Assembly (NCBI GenBank): GCA_910576535.1
Contig: CAJTKK010000006.1
Location: forward strand, 85,246 to 149,245
DNA length: 64,000 bases
DNA from: an uncultured Lachnospiraceae bacterium
GTDB lineage: Bacteria; Bacillota; Clostridia; Lachnospirales; Lachnospiraceae
Direction of reading: 5' to 3'
Below the pieces are notes generated by a model. It did not search any database, had not been told where the DNA came from, and was given only the letters and a program-made list of their open reading frames with translations. A program made the translations under genes and the position numbers. The number at the start of each line of letters is the position of its first letter. Positions within the stretch are counted from its first letter, which is position 1. Shown piece by piece: positions 9,460 to 16,695 of this stretch.

Positions 9460-9999
9460 ATGGATGAGATAAGTAAAAGTAAAACAGCATCCGTAACATC
9501 CCCTGAGGAGGAGCATGATGCACAAAAAGGGATGTATATGACTTTCTTGTCGGGAAGCGAATGTTATGGGCTGAAAATTCAATATGTGAATGAAATTATC
9601 GGATTTCAGGATATTACCCCGGTTCCTGAAACCGAGGATTATATTATGGGATTGATTAATCTGAGGGGAAAAATCATCCCGGTTATTGATGTTCATAGAC
9701 GTTTTAACAGAGATCCTTTTGAATATAATGACAGGACTTGTATTATTGTTGTGGACGTAAAATCAACATTAGTAGGGCTCATCGTGGAAAAAATTGCAGA
9801 GGTAGTGGAGATTCAGGATGAAAATATTCTTCCGCCTCCTTCTATCGGCCGTGTTGACCGTTCACATAATAAGTATGTATATGGAATTGGAAAAGTGGGG
9901 GATTCTGTAAAACTGCTTTTAGATCCGGAAAGGCTTTTAAATGATGAAGAGCAGTTGGCGGTTGAACAGGCAAATGAACTGATGGCTGGTGGAGAGTGA
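9460..9999 (+). CDS. cheW: Chemotaxis coupling protein CheW
   Basis: 179 residues: about 25 acidic, probably unstructured residues, then the CheW beta-barrel domain (YMTFLSGSECYGLKI, the conserved MGLINLRGKIIPVID segment and VGLIVEKI) and a short acidic C-terminal helix. CheW bridges receptors and CheA. AAGGAG precedes the ATG at 9460, and the receptor gene starts 9 bp after its stop. Confidence 0.94.
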   Translation: MDEISKSKTASVTSPEEEHDAQKGMYMTFLSGSECYGLKIQYVNEIIGFQDITPVPETEDYIMGLINLRGKIIPVIDVHRRFNRDPFEYNDRTCIIVVDVKSTLVGLIVEKIAEVVEIQDENILPPPSIGRVDRSHNKYVYGIGKVGDSVKLLLDPERLLNDEEQLAVEQANELMAGGE

Positions 10000-10008
10000 G
10001 GGTAAAAA

Positions 10009-11355
10009 ATGATGAAGAATATGAAGATGAAGACGAAACTGATACTTGGTTTTTTTATTCCTATCGCAATTACGGTACTCAATATTGTTATTAGTAATGT
10101 TTCGACAAAATGGGCTGCCGCTATTGTGGAAGAAAGCGCAAAAGAGCGGTTTATACAAATTTCTGGATTTTTGACAATTGCTTTTGCATTGCTTTCGGCA
10201 TTCATTACTATTTGGATTGCATCGCTTCTTATTAAAGTGATCGAAAAGTCCGTGAAGCAGTTGTCCGATGCAGCGAGAGATATCGCGATGGGCCGTGTGA
10301 ATATTGAACTGGTAAAATATAATAATGATGAATTCGGCGACTTAGTGGATGAATATAAGCAAGTAATCGAAAATATCAAGTATCAGGCGAAAATTGCAGA
10401 AGAGGTATCCCATGGTAATTTGACCATTACGGTAAACCCTAAGTCCCCGGAAGATTTACTGGGGAATTCTTTGAAGCAATTGGTGGAAGATAATTTTCAT
10501 ATACTCAGCAACATAAAAGAAGTCGGTAACCAGGTGACAACCAACTCATCACAGGTAGCAGGGGCAAGCCAGTCTCTGGCTCAGGGTTCTACGGAGCAGG
10601 CAAGCGCTATCCAGCAGATTACGGCATCAATTGATGAAATTGCAGAAAAAACAAGGCAGAATGCAGAAGAAGCGAACTCTGCGGCAGAGCTTGTGGTGCA
10701 GGCTATTAAAGATGTAAAATATGGAAACTCCCAGATGCGCGACATGATGGATGCTATGGAAGACATCAACCGTTCTTCCGAAAGTATTTCCAAGATTATC
10801 AAAGTAATTGATGATATTGCATTCCAGACAAACATCCTTGCTTTAAATGCAGCGGTAGAAGCGGCTAGGGCAGGCGAGGCAGGAAAAGGGTTTGCTGTAG
10901 TTGCGGAAGAAGTAAGAAGCCTGGCGGCAAAAAGTGCGGCGGCAGCTTCTGAAACGGCAGAGCTGATTGAAGATTCCATCAGCAAAGTGGAGACTGGCTC
11001 TAAACTGGCCGGCGATACGGCAAGAGCGTTGGAAACAATAACAGGCGTTGTGCAAAAGAGCGAGGTAATCATCAACGGCATTGCAGATTCGTCGAATTAT
11101 CAGGCTACAGCAGTGAGCCAGATCAATCAGGCGATTGCCCAGGTATCTCAAGTGGTACAGACGACTTCAGCTACCAGCGAAGAATGTGCGGCAGCCAGCG
11201 AAGAACTTTCCAATCTTGCTGCAAGAATGCATGAACTTCTTTCCAGCTATAATCTTGGCGCCGGATCGTCAGTGTCTCCTGTCAAGAGTTCAGGATATCC
11301 GGTTAATGATAACGAACAGATCATTTCATTAGGGGATGAGTTTGGGAAATATTAG
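10009..11355 (+). CDS. Methyl-accepting chemotaxis protein with minimal extracellular loop
   Basis: 448 residues. Two membrane helices (about 9-29 and 49-75) enclose only some 20 outside residues, so there is no usual periplasmic-type sensor domain; it may sense within or beneath the membrane. A HAMP-like linker follows, then the cytoplasmic signalling coiled coil whose tip carries QTNILALNAAVEAARAGE, contacted by CheA and CheW. The last residues are SLGDEFGKY. A second ATG at 10012 is equally possible. Last gene of the array operon; a strong terminator lies about 50 bp downstream. Confidence 0.92.
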   Translation: MMKNMKMKTKLILGFFIPIAITVLNIVISNVSTKWAAAIVEESAKERFIQISGFLTIAFALLSAFITIWIASLLIKVIEKSVKQLSDAARDIAMGRVNIELVKYNNDEFGDLVDEYKQVIENIKYQAKIAEEVSHGNLTITVNPKSPEDLLGNSLKQLVEDNFHILSNIKEVGNQVTTNSSQVAGASQSLAQGSTEQASAIQQITASIDEIAEKTRQNAEEANSAAELVVQAIKDVKYGNSQMRDMMDAMEDINRSSESISKIIKVIDDIAFQTNILALNAAVEAARAGEAGKGFAVVAEEVRSLAAKSAAAASETAELIEDSISKVETGSKLAGDTARALETITGVVQKSEVIINGIADSSNYQATAVSQINQAIAQVSQVVQTTSATSEECAAASEELSNLAARMHELLSSYNLGAGSSVSPVKSSGYPVNDNEQIISLGDEFGKY

Positions 11356-11405
11356 GAAACATAATGGAAAAATGCGTTGGGCTATGATTCCAGTCATGTA
11401 TAGAG

Positions 11406-11440
11406 AAAAGTGTACACAATGAGAAAGTGTACACTTTTTT
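11406..11440 (+). terminator. Rho-independent terminator after the chemoreceptor gene
   Basis: A perfect 12-bp stem, AAAAGTGTACAC (11406-11417) against GTGTACACTTTT (11427-11438), with a 9-nt loop and a run of six T (11435-11440). Because GTGTACAC is itself a palindrome, each arm could also be a protein-binding site. Confidence 0.75.
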
Positions 11441-11447
11441 CTGCTGT

Positions 11448-11499
11448 AAATGCTGTACGCAAATGCTGTGAGCAAATGCTATTGGCAAATGCTGTTGGC
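11448..11499 (+). repeat. Four tandem 13-bp repeats before a LytTR regulator gene
   Basis: Four consecutive 13-bp units, each starting AAATGCT: AAATGCTGTACGC, AAATGCTGTGAGC, AAATGCTATTGGC, AAATGCTGTTGGC. They end 5 bp before the ribosome binding site of the LytTR gene. The array may be a binding platform or a slippage-prone stretch of the leader. Confidence 0.85.
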
Positions 11500-11519
11500 A
11501 TTGGAAGGGAGGGGTGGAA

Positions 11520-12227
11520 GTGTACCATATCGGGATATGCGATGACGGAAAAAATTTTTGCGCTTCCATAGAGGAAATGATATTGCATTACATGAAAGAG
11601 AAGGAAATTCCTGCGGAAATAAAAATCTGGTATACCGGGGAAGGGCTTTTGGATTACCTGAAAAAGGACGGGCATGTAGATATCTTATTTCTGGATATTG
11701 AACTCTTCCGGTTAAGCGGGATAGAGGTTGGGGATTATATCAGGAACAGGCTGGAGGATAGGAAGATGCAGATTATATATGTATCCGGAAGGACTTCTTA
11801 TGCCCCGCGGTTATTTAAAACCCAGCCCATGGACTTTTTAGTAAAACCGCTTGCACAGCCTCAAATAGAAGGCGCACTGGAACTGGCCATAAAAATACTG
11901 GGGAAGGATATGGGGAAATTTGAGTTCCAGTGCGGCAGGGAATATTATTATCTTTCTTTTTGTGAAATTATGTATTTTGTCAGTGATGGAAGAAAAATAC
12001 GCGTAATTACCCTTCATGACGAAAAAGAATTCTATGGAAAGCTGAAAGATGTAGCGGATCATCTCCCGCAGGAATTTATTGTGATTCATAAATCCTATGT
12101 AGTAAACAGAAACCATATTGTCCGTTATACTTATGAATCGGTGGAGCTGACTGACGGAACTGCGTTGACGATCAGCAAGGCCAACCGGAAGCAGGTAAGG
12201 GAAAGAATCCTGCAGGAAGGGATGTAG
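11520..12227 (+). CDS. LytTR-family response regulator
   Basis: 235 residues. An N-terminal receiver domain (GICDDG acid pocket, phospho-acceptor in LFLDIELF, Lys in LVKPL) is followed by a LytTR DNA-binding domain (about 135-235) with FIVIHKSYVVNRNHI and a basic C-terminus. Regulators of this family bind paired direct 9-bp repeats. GTG 11520 is preferred because AGGGAGGGG lies 6-7 nt upstream; an in-frame GTG at 11514 is inside reach of the same site. The kinase gene starts 7 bp after the stop. Targets are unknown; the lipoprotein at 13636 is the nearest candidate. Confidence 0.88.
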   Translation: MYHIGICDDGKNFCASIEEMILHYMKEKEIPAEIKIWYTGEGLLDYLKKDGHVDILFLDIELFRLSGIEVGDYIRNRLEDRKMQIIYVSGRTSYAPRLFKTQPMDFLVKPLAQPQIEGALELAIKILGKDMGKFEFQCGREYYYLSFCEIMYFVSDGRKIRVITLHDEKEFYGKLKDVADHLPQEFIVIHKSYVVNRNHIVRYTYESVELTDGTALTISKANRKQVRERILQEGM

Positions 12228-12234
12228 CGTTGGT

Positions 12235-13527
12235 ATGATAAAAATAGTGATTTATTCATTAAGCAATCTTTTCCGCATCTATCTTCTGAGAAAATATATA
12301 CAGATATTTCTGGAAGAAGAGATGGAAGAAAAAGTGACAGTAAAAGAGATTTTTGTTTATGGGGTCTTTTTTCTCGTAAATACTGGGTCAAGCCTTGCCT
12401 TTCATTTAATGTGGCTGAATATATTCATTAATATAATAGGAATAGGACTAATCGTATTTCTCTATACAAAATCAATAAAAACAATCTTCTTTCTTACCTG
12501 TTCTATTTATATGATCCATATGGGGTGCGATGTGATATCTTATTTTTTGCTGGGAAGCATGGAGAAATGGGAGATCAACCTTATTTCCGCAGTAACGACA
12601 GCCATTCTGATTTTTATCTGTGAACTGCTGACGGAAAGAATAGTAAATGGGAGGAAAAAAAAGAAGGAAGGAAGAGATGTTCCGCTGATTTTTGTTCCCA
12701 TTTGCAGTATGGTTATTGTTTGGTGTCTTGTTTCTGTGATGGGTACCGGAAATAGGAGGATGTTTATTGTTACGGTGAGTGTCAGCCTGCTGATTGTGAA
12801 TTTTCTTGTACTGTATCTTTATCATTTGCTGCTGAAAGCTTTTTCCCAGAAGTACGAAAATGAAATACTGAAGCAAAAGGTGCGGATTTATGCCAACCAA
12901 CTGGATATTATCCTGCAGAATGAAGATAGGGTGAAAAGGTTAAGGCATGATATGAAGCATCATATGAATGAATTGAAACTTTTAGCAATCAGGAACGGGG
13001 ATACTTTCATACAGGAATATATAGACAGTATGGAGGGGTTTATCAAAAATCCGAAAGAAATTGTTTCTTCCGGGAACACAGAAATTGACAGCGTACTCAA
13101 CTATATGTTGCAGAGAGCCAAAGAAGAGTTGAAGGATGTGGAGGTGGATGTACGGCTCCCGTCGGATGTCAGCCATTCCTTTGACATTAATGTGATCCTT
13201 GGGAATTTGCTGGAAAATGCCATAGAGGCTGCGAAAAGGACCCAGGAAAAGCGGTTGAATGTGAAAATAAAATTAAAGCAGGGGGTTCTTAGAATAGAAA
13301 TAGAGAACAGCTTTTGCAAAAAATTGCCTGCAGAAAGCAATGGCAGTTTTTTTCTTCCTGAAATCACAGACAGGGGAGACACTCATTGTTATACAACAAA
13401 AGAGGATAAGGAACATCATGGGATCGGGCTGATGAATGTAAAGAAAATGGTGGAAAAGTATAATGGGATTATGGAGGCGTGTACAAAAGGAAGTTTCTTT
13501 TATGTGAAATTGATTTTATATATGTAG
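12235..13527 (+). CDS. GHKL sensor histidine kinase (AgrC/ComD-like)
   Basis: 430 residues. The first 215 or so contain about six hydrophobic membrane segments, as in peptide-sensing AgrC-type kinases. The cytoplasmic part has the phospho-His box RLRHDMKHHMNEL and a HATPase_c_5 ATP-binding fold (NVILGNLLENAIEA, HHGIGLMNVKKMVEKYNG). It is the partner of the LytTR regulator encoded immediately upstream. No signal peptide gene is recognised beside it. Confidence 0.88.
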   Translation: MIKIVIYSLSNLFRIYLLRKYIQIFLEEEMEEKVTVKEIFVYGVFFLVNTGSSLAFHLMWLNIFINIIGIGLIVFLYTKSIKTIFFLTCSIYMIHMGCDVISYFLLGSMEKWEINLISAVTTAILIFICELLTERIVNGRKKKKEGRDVPLIFVPICSMVIVWCLVSVMGTGNRRMFIVTVSVSLLIVNFLVLYLYHLLLKAFSQKYENEILKQKVRIYANQLDIILQNEDRVKRLRHDMKHHMNELKLLAIRNGDTFIQEYIDSMEGFIKNPKEIVSSGNTEIDSVLNYMLQRAKEELKDVEVDVRLPSDVSHSFDINVILGNLLENAIEAAKRTQEKRLNVKIKLKQGVLRIEIENSFCKKLPAESNGSFFLPEITDRGDTHCYTTKEDKEHHGIGLMNVKKMVEKYNGIMEACTKGSFFYVKLILYM

Positions 13528-13635
13528 GATCCAATTATGACAGAACTATAGTCCAGTTTTAGCATAAAACGGCACAATTTTGTTTTTTATGTTAAGTTAC
13601 AAAGGGTAGTTTTCAGAAGGGACGTGGTTTTTGTT

Positions 13636-14115
13636 ATGGGAAAGCTGGGAAAAAAGTTCATGACGGCGGCTGTATTATGCTTCGTCTTATTTCTGGCAGG
13701 ATGCGGGGGCATGGAAGAGGGCGCACAGGCATCCTGCCCGTTTTTATGGTATGAAAAGCATGTGGAAGAGGGGAAACAATACAGCATAGTTGCGGTAACG
13801 AAAGACGAAACCTATGGATGCTATTATAAAAACCACAGGCTGACAGCGGTGTTTACGGATAAAGAGGGGATACAAACGGTAAAACGCGCCTGCCTGCCAA
13901 AACAATATGAGGTAAAAAACCTGGGCGTAGACCGGAAAGGGAATATCTATGTGCTTTGCGGAAATAGGAAAGAAGAAGGAAGGGTTCTTTGGGAAGTGGA
14001 TGAAAAAGGGATACTGAAAGAAAAGGGAAGAGACATCCTACTATCCGAGGAGGAAAAGTTCATTGACATTAAAGGGGTAAAAATAGAACAGGGAGGCGGG
14101 GTTTATATCTGGTAG
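13636..14115 (+). CDS. Short lipoprotein of unknown function
   Basis: 159 residues. The signal sequence ends in lipobox LAGC near residue 23, so it should be a membrane-anchored surface protein. The mature part has regularly spaced strands (KNHRLTAVFTDKEG, NIYVLCGNRKEEG, GGVYIW), suggestive of one or two beta-propeller-like blades, which are too few for a complete fold. It may therefore be the front half of a longer protein lost from this strain. AGAAGGG lies 15 nt before ATG 13636; a GTG at 13624 would also be in frame but is too close to that site. It lies about 110 bp after the kinase gene and may be under LytTR control. Confidence 0.6.
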   Translation: MGKLGKKFMTAAVLCFVLFLAGCGGMEEGAQASCPFLWYEKHVEEGKQYSIVAVTKDETYGCYYKNHRLTAVFTDKEGIQTVKRACLPKQYEVKNLGVDRKGNIYVLCGNRKEEGRVLWEVDEKGILKEKGRDILLSEEEKFIDIKGVKIEQGGGVYIW

Positions 14116-14553
14116 CGCAAGATTATTGTAAGGATAAGTGGTCTATGATAGAATAAAGGAGACAGAAAAATTGAAAATTTATATATCTGCCGCACATCCT
14201 ACTCACGCAGCTTCAGTTGGTCGTTTGATTCACACTGATTTGCAGAGGGAATTTGCTTGGTTTACCGAAAGCATAATTTGGAAGAAACGTGTTGGAAACG
14301 GTTTCTATATTGTGACAGAGAAGGAGAGATGAAACGTCTCTCTTTTTTGGCCTATGAGGAAAAAAATACACTATGCGTCTGTTTGGGGGATAGGTCTTGC
14401 ATTTCAAGCAGTCCGTTTTACGGGAGGCGGCTTTATAGGGTTCATGAAATAAAATCTTTTAAGGGATGTAGGCTTTTTTGCTGATTATCTTAGGGAATTT
14501 TACGATAATAGTTAAACTGTTACATATTTACTATATAGGATTTGCGAATTGTG
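14116..14553. other. Stretch without a recognised gene
   Basis: Between the short lipoprotein and the promoter of the second chemoreceptor. It has open frames of about 50-75 codons (for example from 14138 and 14257), but none has a good ribosome binding site or any sequence I recognise. Apart from the terminator at 14324-14348 I see nothing in it. It may be the worn-down remainder of the truncated lipoprotein gene. Confidence 0.5.
14324..14348 (+). terminator. Probable Rho-independent terminator
   Basis: GAGAGA (14324-14329), loop TGAAACG, TCTCTC (14337-14342), then six T. Short stem but textbook U-tract; it would end transcription from the LytTR/lipoprotein region. Confidence 0.5.
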
Positions 14554-14582
14554 TAGACAGAATGCAAAAAATCGACTATAAT
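14554..14582 (+). promoter_or_regulatory. sigma-A type promoter of the second chemoreceptor transcript
   Basis: TAGACA (14554-14559), 17-bp spacer, TATAAT (14577-14582). Transcription would start near 14590, giving a leader of about 265 nt that contains the 60-codon ORF at 14677. GC-rich inverted segments (near 14640-14665 and 14715-14745) suggest RNA structure, but I could not match a known riboswitch class. Confidence 0.6.
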
Positions 14583-14676
14583 CGTATATATCTGAATTAA
14601 AAAATATTTTTAATGAAATATGTGAATACAGAACCAAACCGCGGATGGCCGCCGGTAATATAGAACGAGGAGGGGT

Positions 14677-14859
14677 ATGTTGAAAGAAAGAGAGAAATAC
14701 GGCTGCAATTTAACCAGGGCGCCGGCAGGGTACAGCCTTAATGAATGTGTCTGTATAAAGGATATTAAGAAAAATAAAAGGCAGGCAGGGCATAAAAACA
14801 TACGGGTATTTTATCGGAAAATATGTCTGGCCGGGCGAAAGGAATGTGAATTAATATGA
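14677..14859 (+). CDS. 60-residue ORF translationally coupled to a chemoreceptor gene
   Basis: The ATG at 14677 follows a strong site (GAGGAGGGG) and the frame runs 60 codons to a TGA at 14857-14859 that overlaps the receptor start as ATGA. The peptide is basic and cysteine-containing (KKNKRQAGHKNIRVFYRK) and has no recognisable domain or membrane segment. The overlap and strong site argue that it is translated; it may serve to deliver ribosomes to the receptor start or to sense an upstream condition. A leader RNA structure that is open by chance is the alternative. Confidence 0.45.
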   Translation: MLKEREKYGCNLTRAPAGYSLNECVCIKDIKKNKRQAGHKNIRVFYRKICLAGRKECELI

Positions 14860-16622
14860 AAAATCTGAAAATTGGTAAAAAACTGTTAATAACATTTATG
14901 TTGATTATTATTTTATTCTGCTCTACGGTTGCTATTGCAATTATGGGATTAAATGAGAATGCGGATAAATATTCGGAATTTTACAATGTGGGATACCAGG
15001 TAACCAACCGGGTAATGGATATGCGCCGCGGACTGCAGATTATCGTGAAAGATCTTTCATTTGTTACGATTGAGCATGATGACAGCAAGGTACAATCTTA
15101 CCTGGAAGATATGGATAAAGAGATGGTTCTGATGGAAGAGAATGCAACCTGGCTGTTCCAGAATTTTGAAGGCGATACGGCATTGCTGGAAGCATTCAAG
15201 ATAAGCATGACAGAAGCCGTGGAAATGCAGGAAGCAGTCGTTGAATTGTCTCATACGGATATGCCGGCGGCTCAGACGATGCTGCTGAACGAGTATCAGC
15301 CGATGGTGGAAGAAGCGGTGAATACTCTTATAAAGATCAGTAATTCTGCGTCAGACAGCGCACAGACAGACTATGAAGAAACAGTTGCCATGCAGGAAAT
15401 GCTGGTGGTGGCACAGGTTAGCATGGCAGGCGGCGCACTTTTGATTACTTTGATACTTTCTACATATCTGACAAGGGGGATCGTACGTCCGGTCCGTGAA
15501 CTGGAAACAGCAGCCAGCAAGATTGTAAAAGGTGATTTTGATATTAATATTGCTTATAAATCCAAGGATGAACTGGGCAGTTTGGCAGAGGCATTCAGGG
15601 AGATGGCTGTTATTCTGGGAGATGTGATTGAGGATGCTTCCCGGTTGTTAGAAGAAATGGCAAACGGTAATTTCGATGTACGTACACAGGCAGAAGAAAG
15701 TTACGTAGGAAAATGCCAGAACCTGTTGTCATCCATCCGTGAGCTGAACCGTGATTTGAGTTCTACAATGGGCCAGATTAACAGGAGCGCGGACCAGGTG
15801 GCTTCAGGGGCTGGTCAGGTATCCTGCGGCGCCCAGGCTCTTGCGCAGGGGGCAACGGAACAGGCGGCGGCTGTAGAAGAGCTGGCAGCAACCATTACGG
15901 GCATTTCAAAACAGGTAAAAGAAACAGCGGAGAATGCAAGAAATGCAAGGAACCAGTCGAATATGGCCGGCGATGAAGTGGAAGAATGCAATAGGCAGAT
16001 GCGCGATATGATGGCGGCAATGGAAGAGATTACCCGTACGTCAGATGAAATCGGTAAGATTATCAAGACAATTGAGGATATTTCCTTCCAGACCAATATA
16101 CTGGCATTGAACGCAGCAGTAGAGGCAGCCCGTGCAGGCGAAGCAGGCAAAGGGTTTGCTGTAGTTGCGGAAGAAGTGCGCAGCCTTGCAAATAAGAGTA
16201 CCGTAGCTTCTAATGATACGGCGGTATTGATTGAAAGCTCTATTGCAGCAGTTTCGCGCGGTAAAGAGATTGCAGGCGAGACGGCCAGCTCTTTATCCAG
16301 GGTGGTGGATGAGGTACGTACCGCTGCTTCTACGGTAGATAAGATTGCAGATGCGGCTGAGGAACAGGCGGGCGCTGTAGAGCAGGTTACGGTAGGCGTG
16401 GATCAGATTTCCAGTGTTGTACAGACCAATTCCGCGACTTCAGAGCAGAGTGCGGCAGCCAGTGCAGAACTTTCTAATCAGGCAGAAGTCCTCAAAGGCC
16501 TTGTTGCCAAGTTTAAGCTCCGTGCAGAGTATGCGACAGGCAGCGCGCCGGTGATACAGCCTGTTTACAGCAGCGCACCGGAACCAATGGAAGTTTTGGA
16601 TATTGATTTAGGCAAATATTAA
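14856..16622 (+). CDS. Methyl-accepting chemotaxis protein with four-helix-bundle sensor
   Basis: 588 residues. TM1 (about 8-30), an extracytoplasmic helical sensor of about 150 residues of the 4HB_MCP type, TM2 (about 186-207), a HAMP domain (IVRPVRELETAASKI), and a cytoplasmic signalling domain with the hairpin tip QTNILALNAAVEAARAGE. The C-terminus is LDIDLGKY, ending in the same GKY as the receptor at 10009. It has its own promoter and terminator, separate from the main array operon, and would feed the same CheA/CheW. The ligand is unknown. Confidence 0.94.
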   Translation: MKNLKIGKKLLITFMLIIILFCSTVAIAIMGLNENADKYSEFYNVGYQVTNRVMDMRRGLQIIVKDLSFVTIEHDDSKVQSYLEDMDKEMVLMEENATWLFQNFEGDTALLEAFKISMTEAVEMQEAVVELSHTDMPAAQTMLLNEYQPMVEEAVNTLIKISNSASDSAQTDYEETVAMQEMLVVAQVSMAGGALLITLILSTYLTRGIVRPVRELETAASKIVKGDFDINIAYKSKDELGSLAEAFREMAVILGDVIEDASRLLEEMANGNFDVRTQAEESYVGKCQNLLSSIRELNRDLSSTMGQINRSADQVASGAGQVSCGAQALAQGATEQAAAVEELAATITGISKQVKETAENARNARNQSNMAGDEVEECNRQMRDMMAAMEEITRTSDEIGKIIKTIEDISFQTNILALNAAVEAARAGEAGKGFAVVAEEVRSLANKSTVASNDTAVLIESSIAAVSRGKEIAGETASSLSRVVDEVRTAASTVDKIADAAEEQAGAVEQVTVGVDQISSVVQTNSATSEQSAAASAELSNQAEVLKGLVAKFKLRAEYATGSAPVIQPVYSSAPEPMEVLDIDLGKY

Positions 16623-16634
16623 AATGGATAAATG

Positions 16635-16666
16635 AAAAGCTGGGATAAAAATATCCCAGCTTTTTT
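16635..16666 (+). terminator. Rho-independent terminator after the second chemoreceptor
   Basis: AAAAGCTGGGAT / ATCCCAGCTTTT hairpin with a small A-rich loop and a terminal run of six T. It is nearly symmetric, so it may also end the leftward ABC transporter transcript. Confidence 0.8.
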
Positions 16667-16695
16667 GCATGATATGGAATGTAATCCTGGTAAGT

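Noticed and set aside
14590..14855. Possible c-di-GMP riboswitch in the chemoreceptor leader
   Set aside because: The nearby c-di-GMP genes made this attractive, but neither the class I core (GGCAAACC and GACGCAAAGC segments) nor the class II core could be found on reading.
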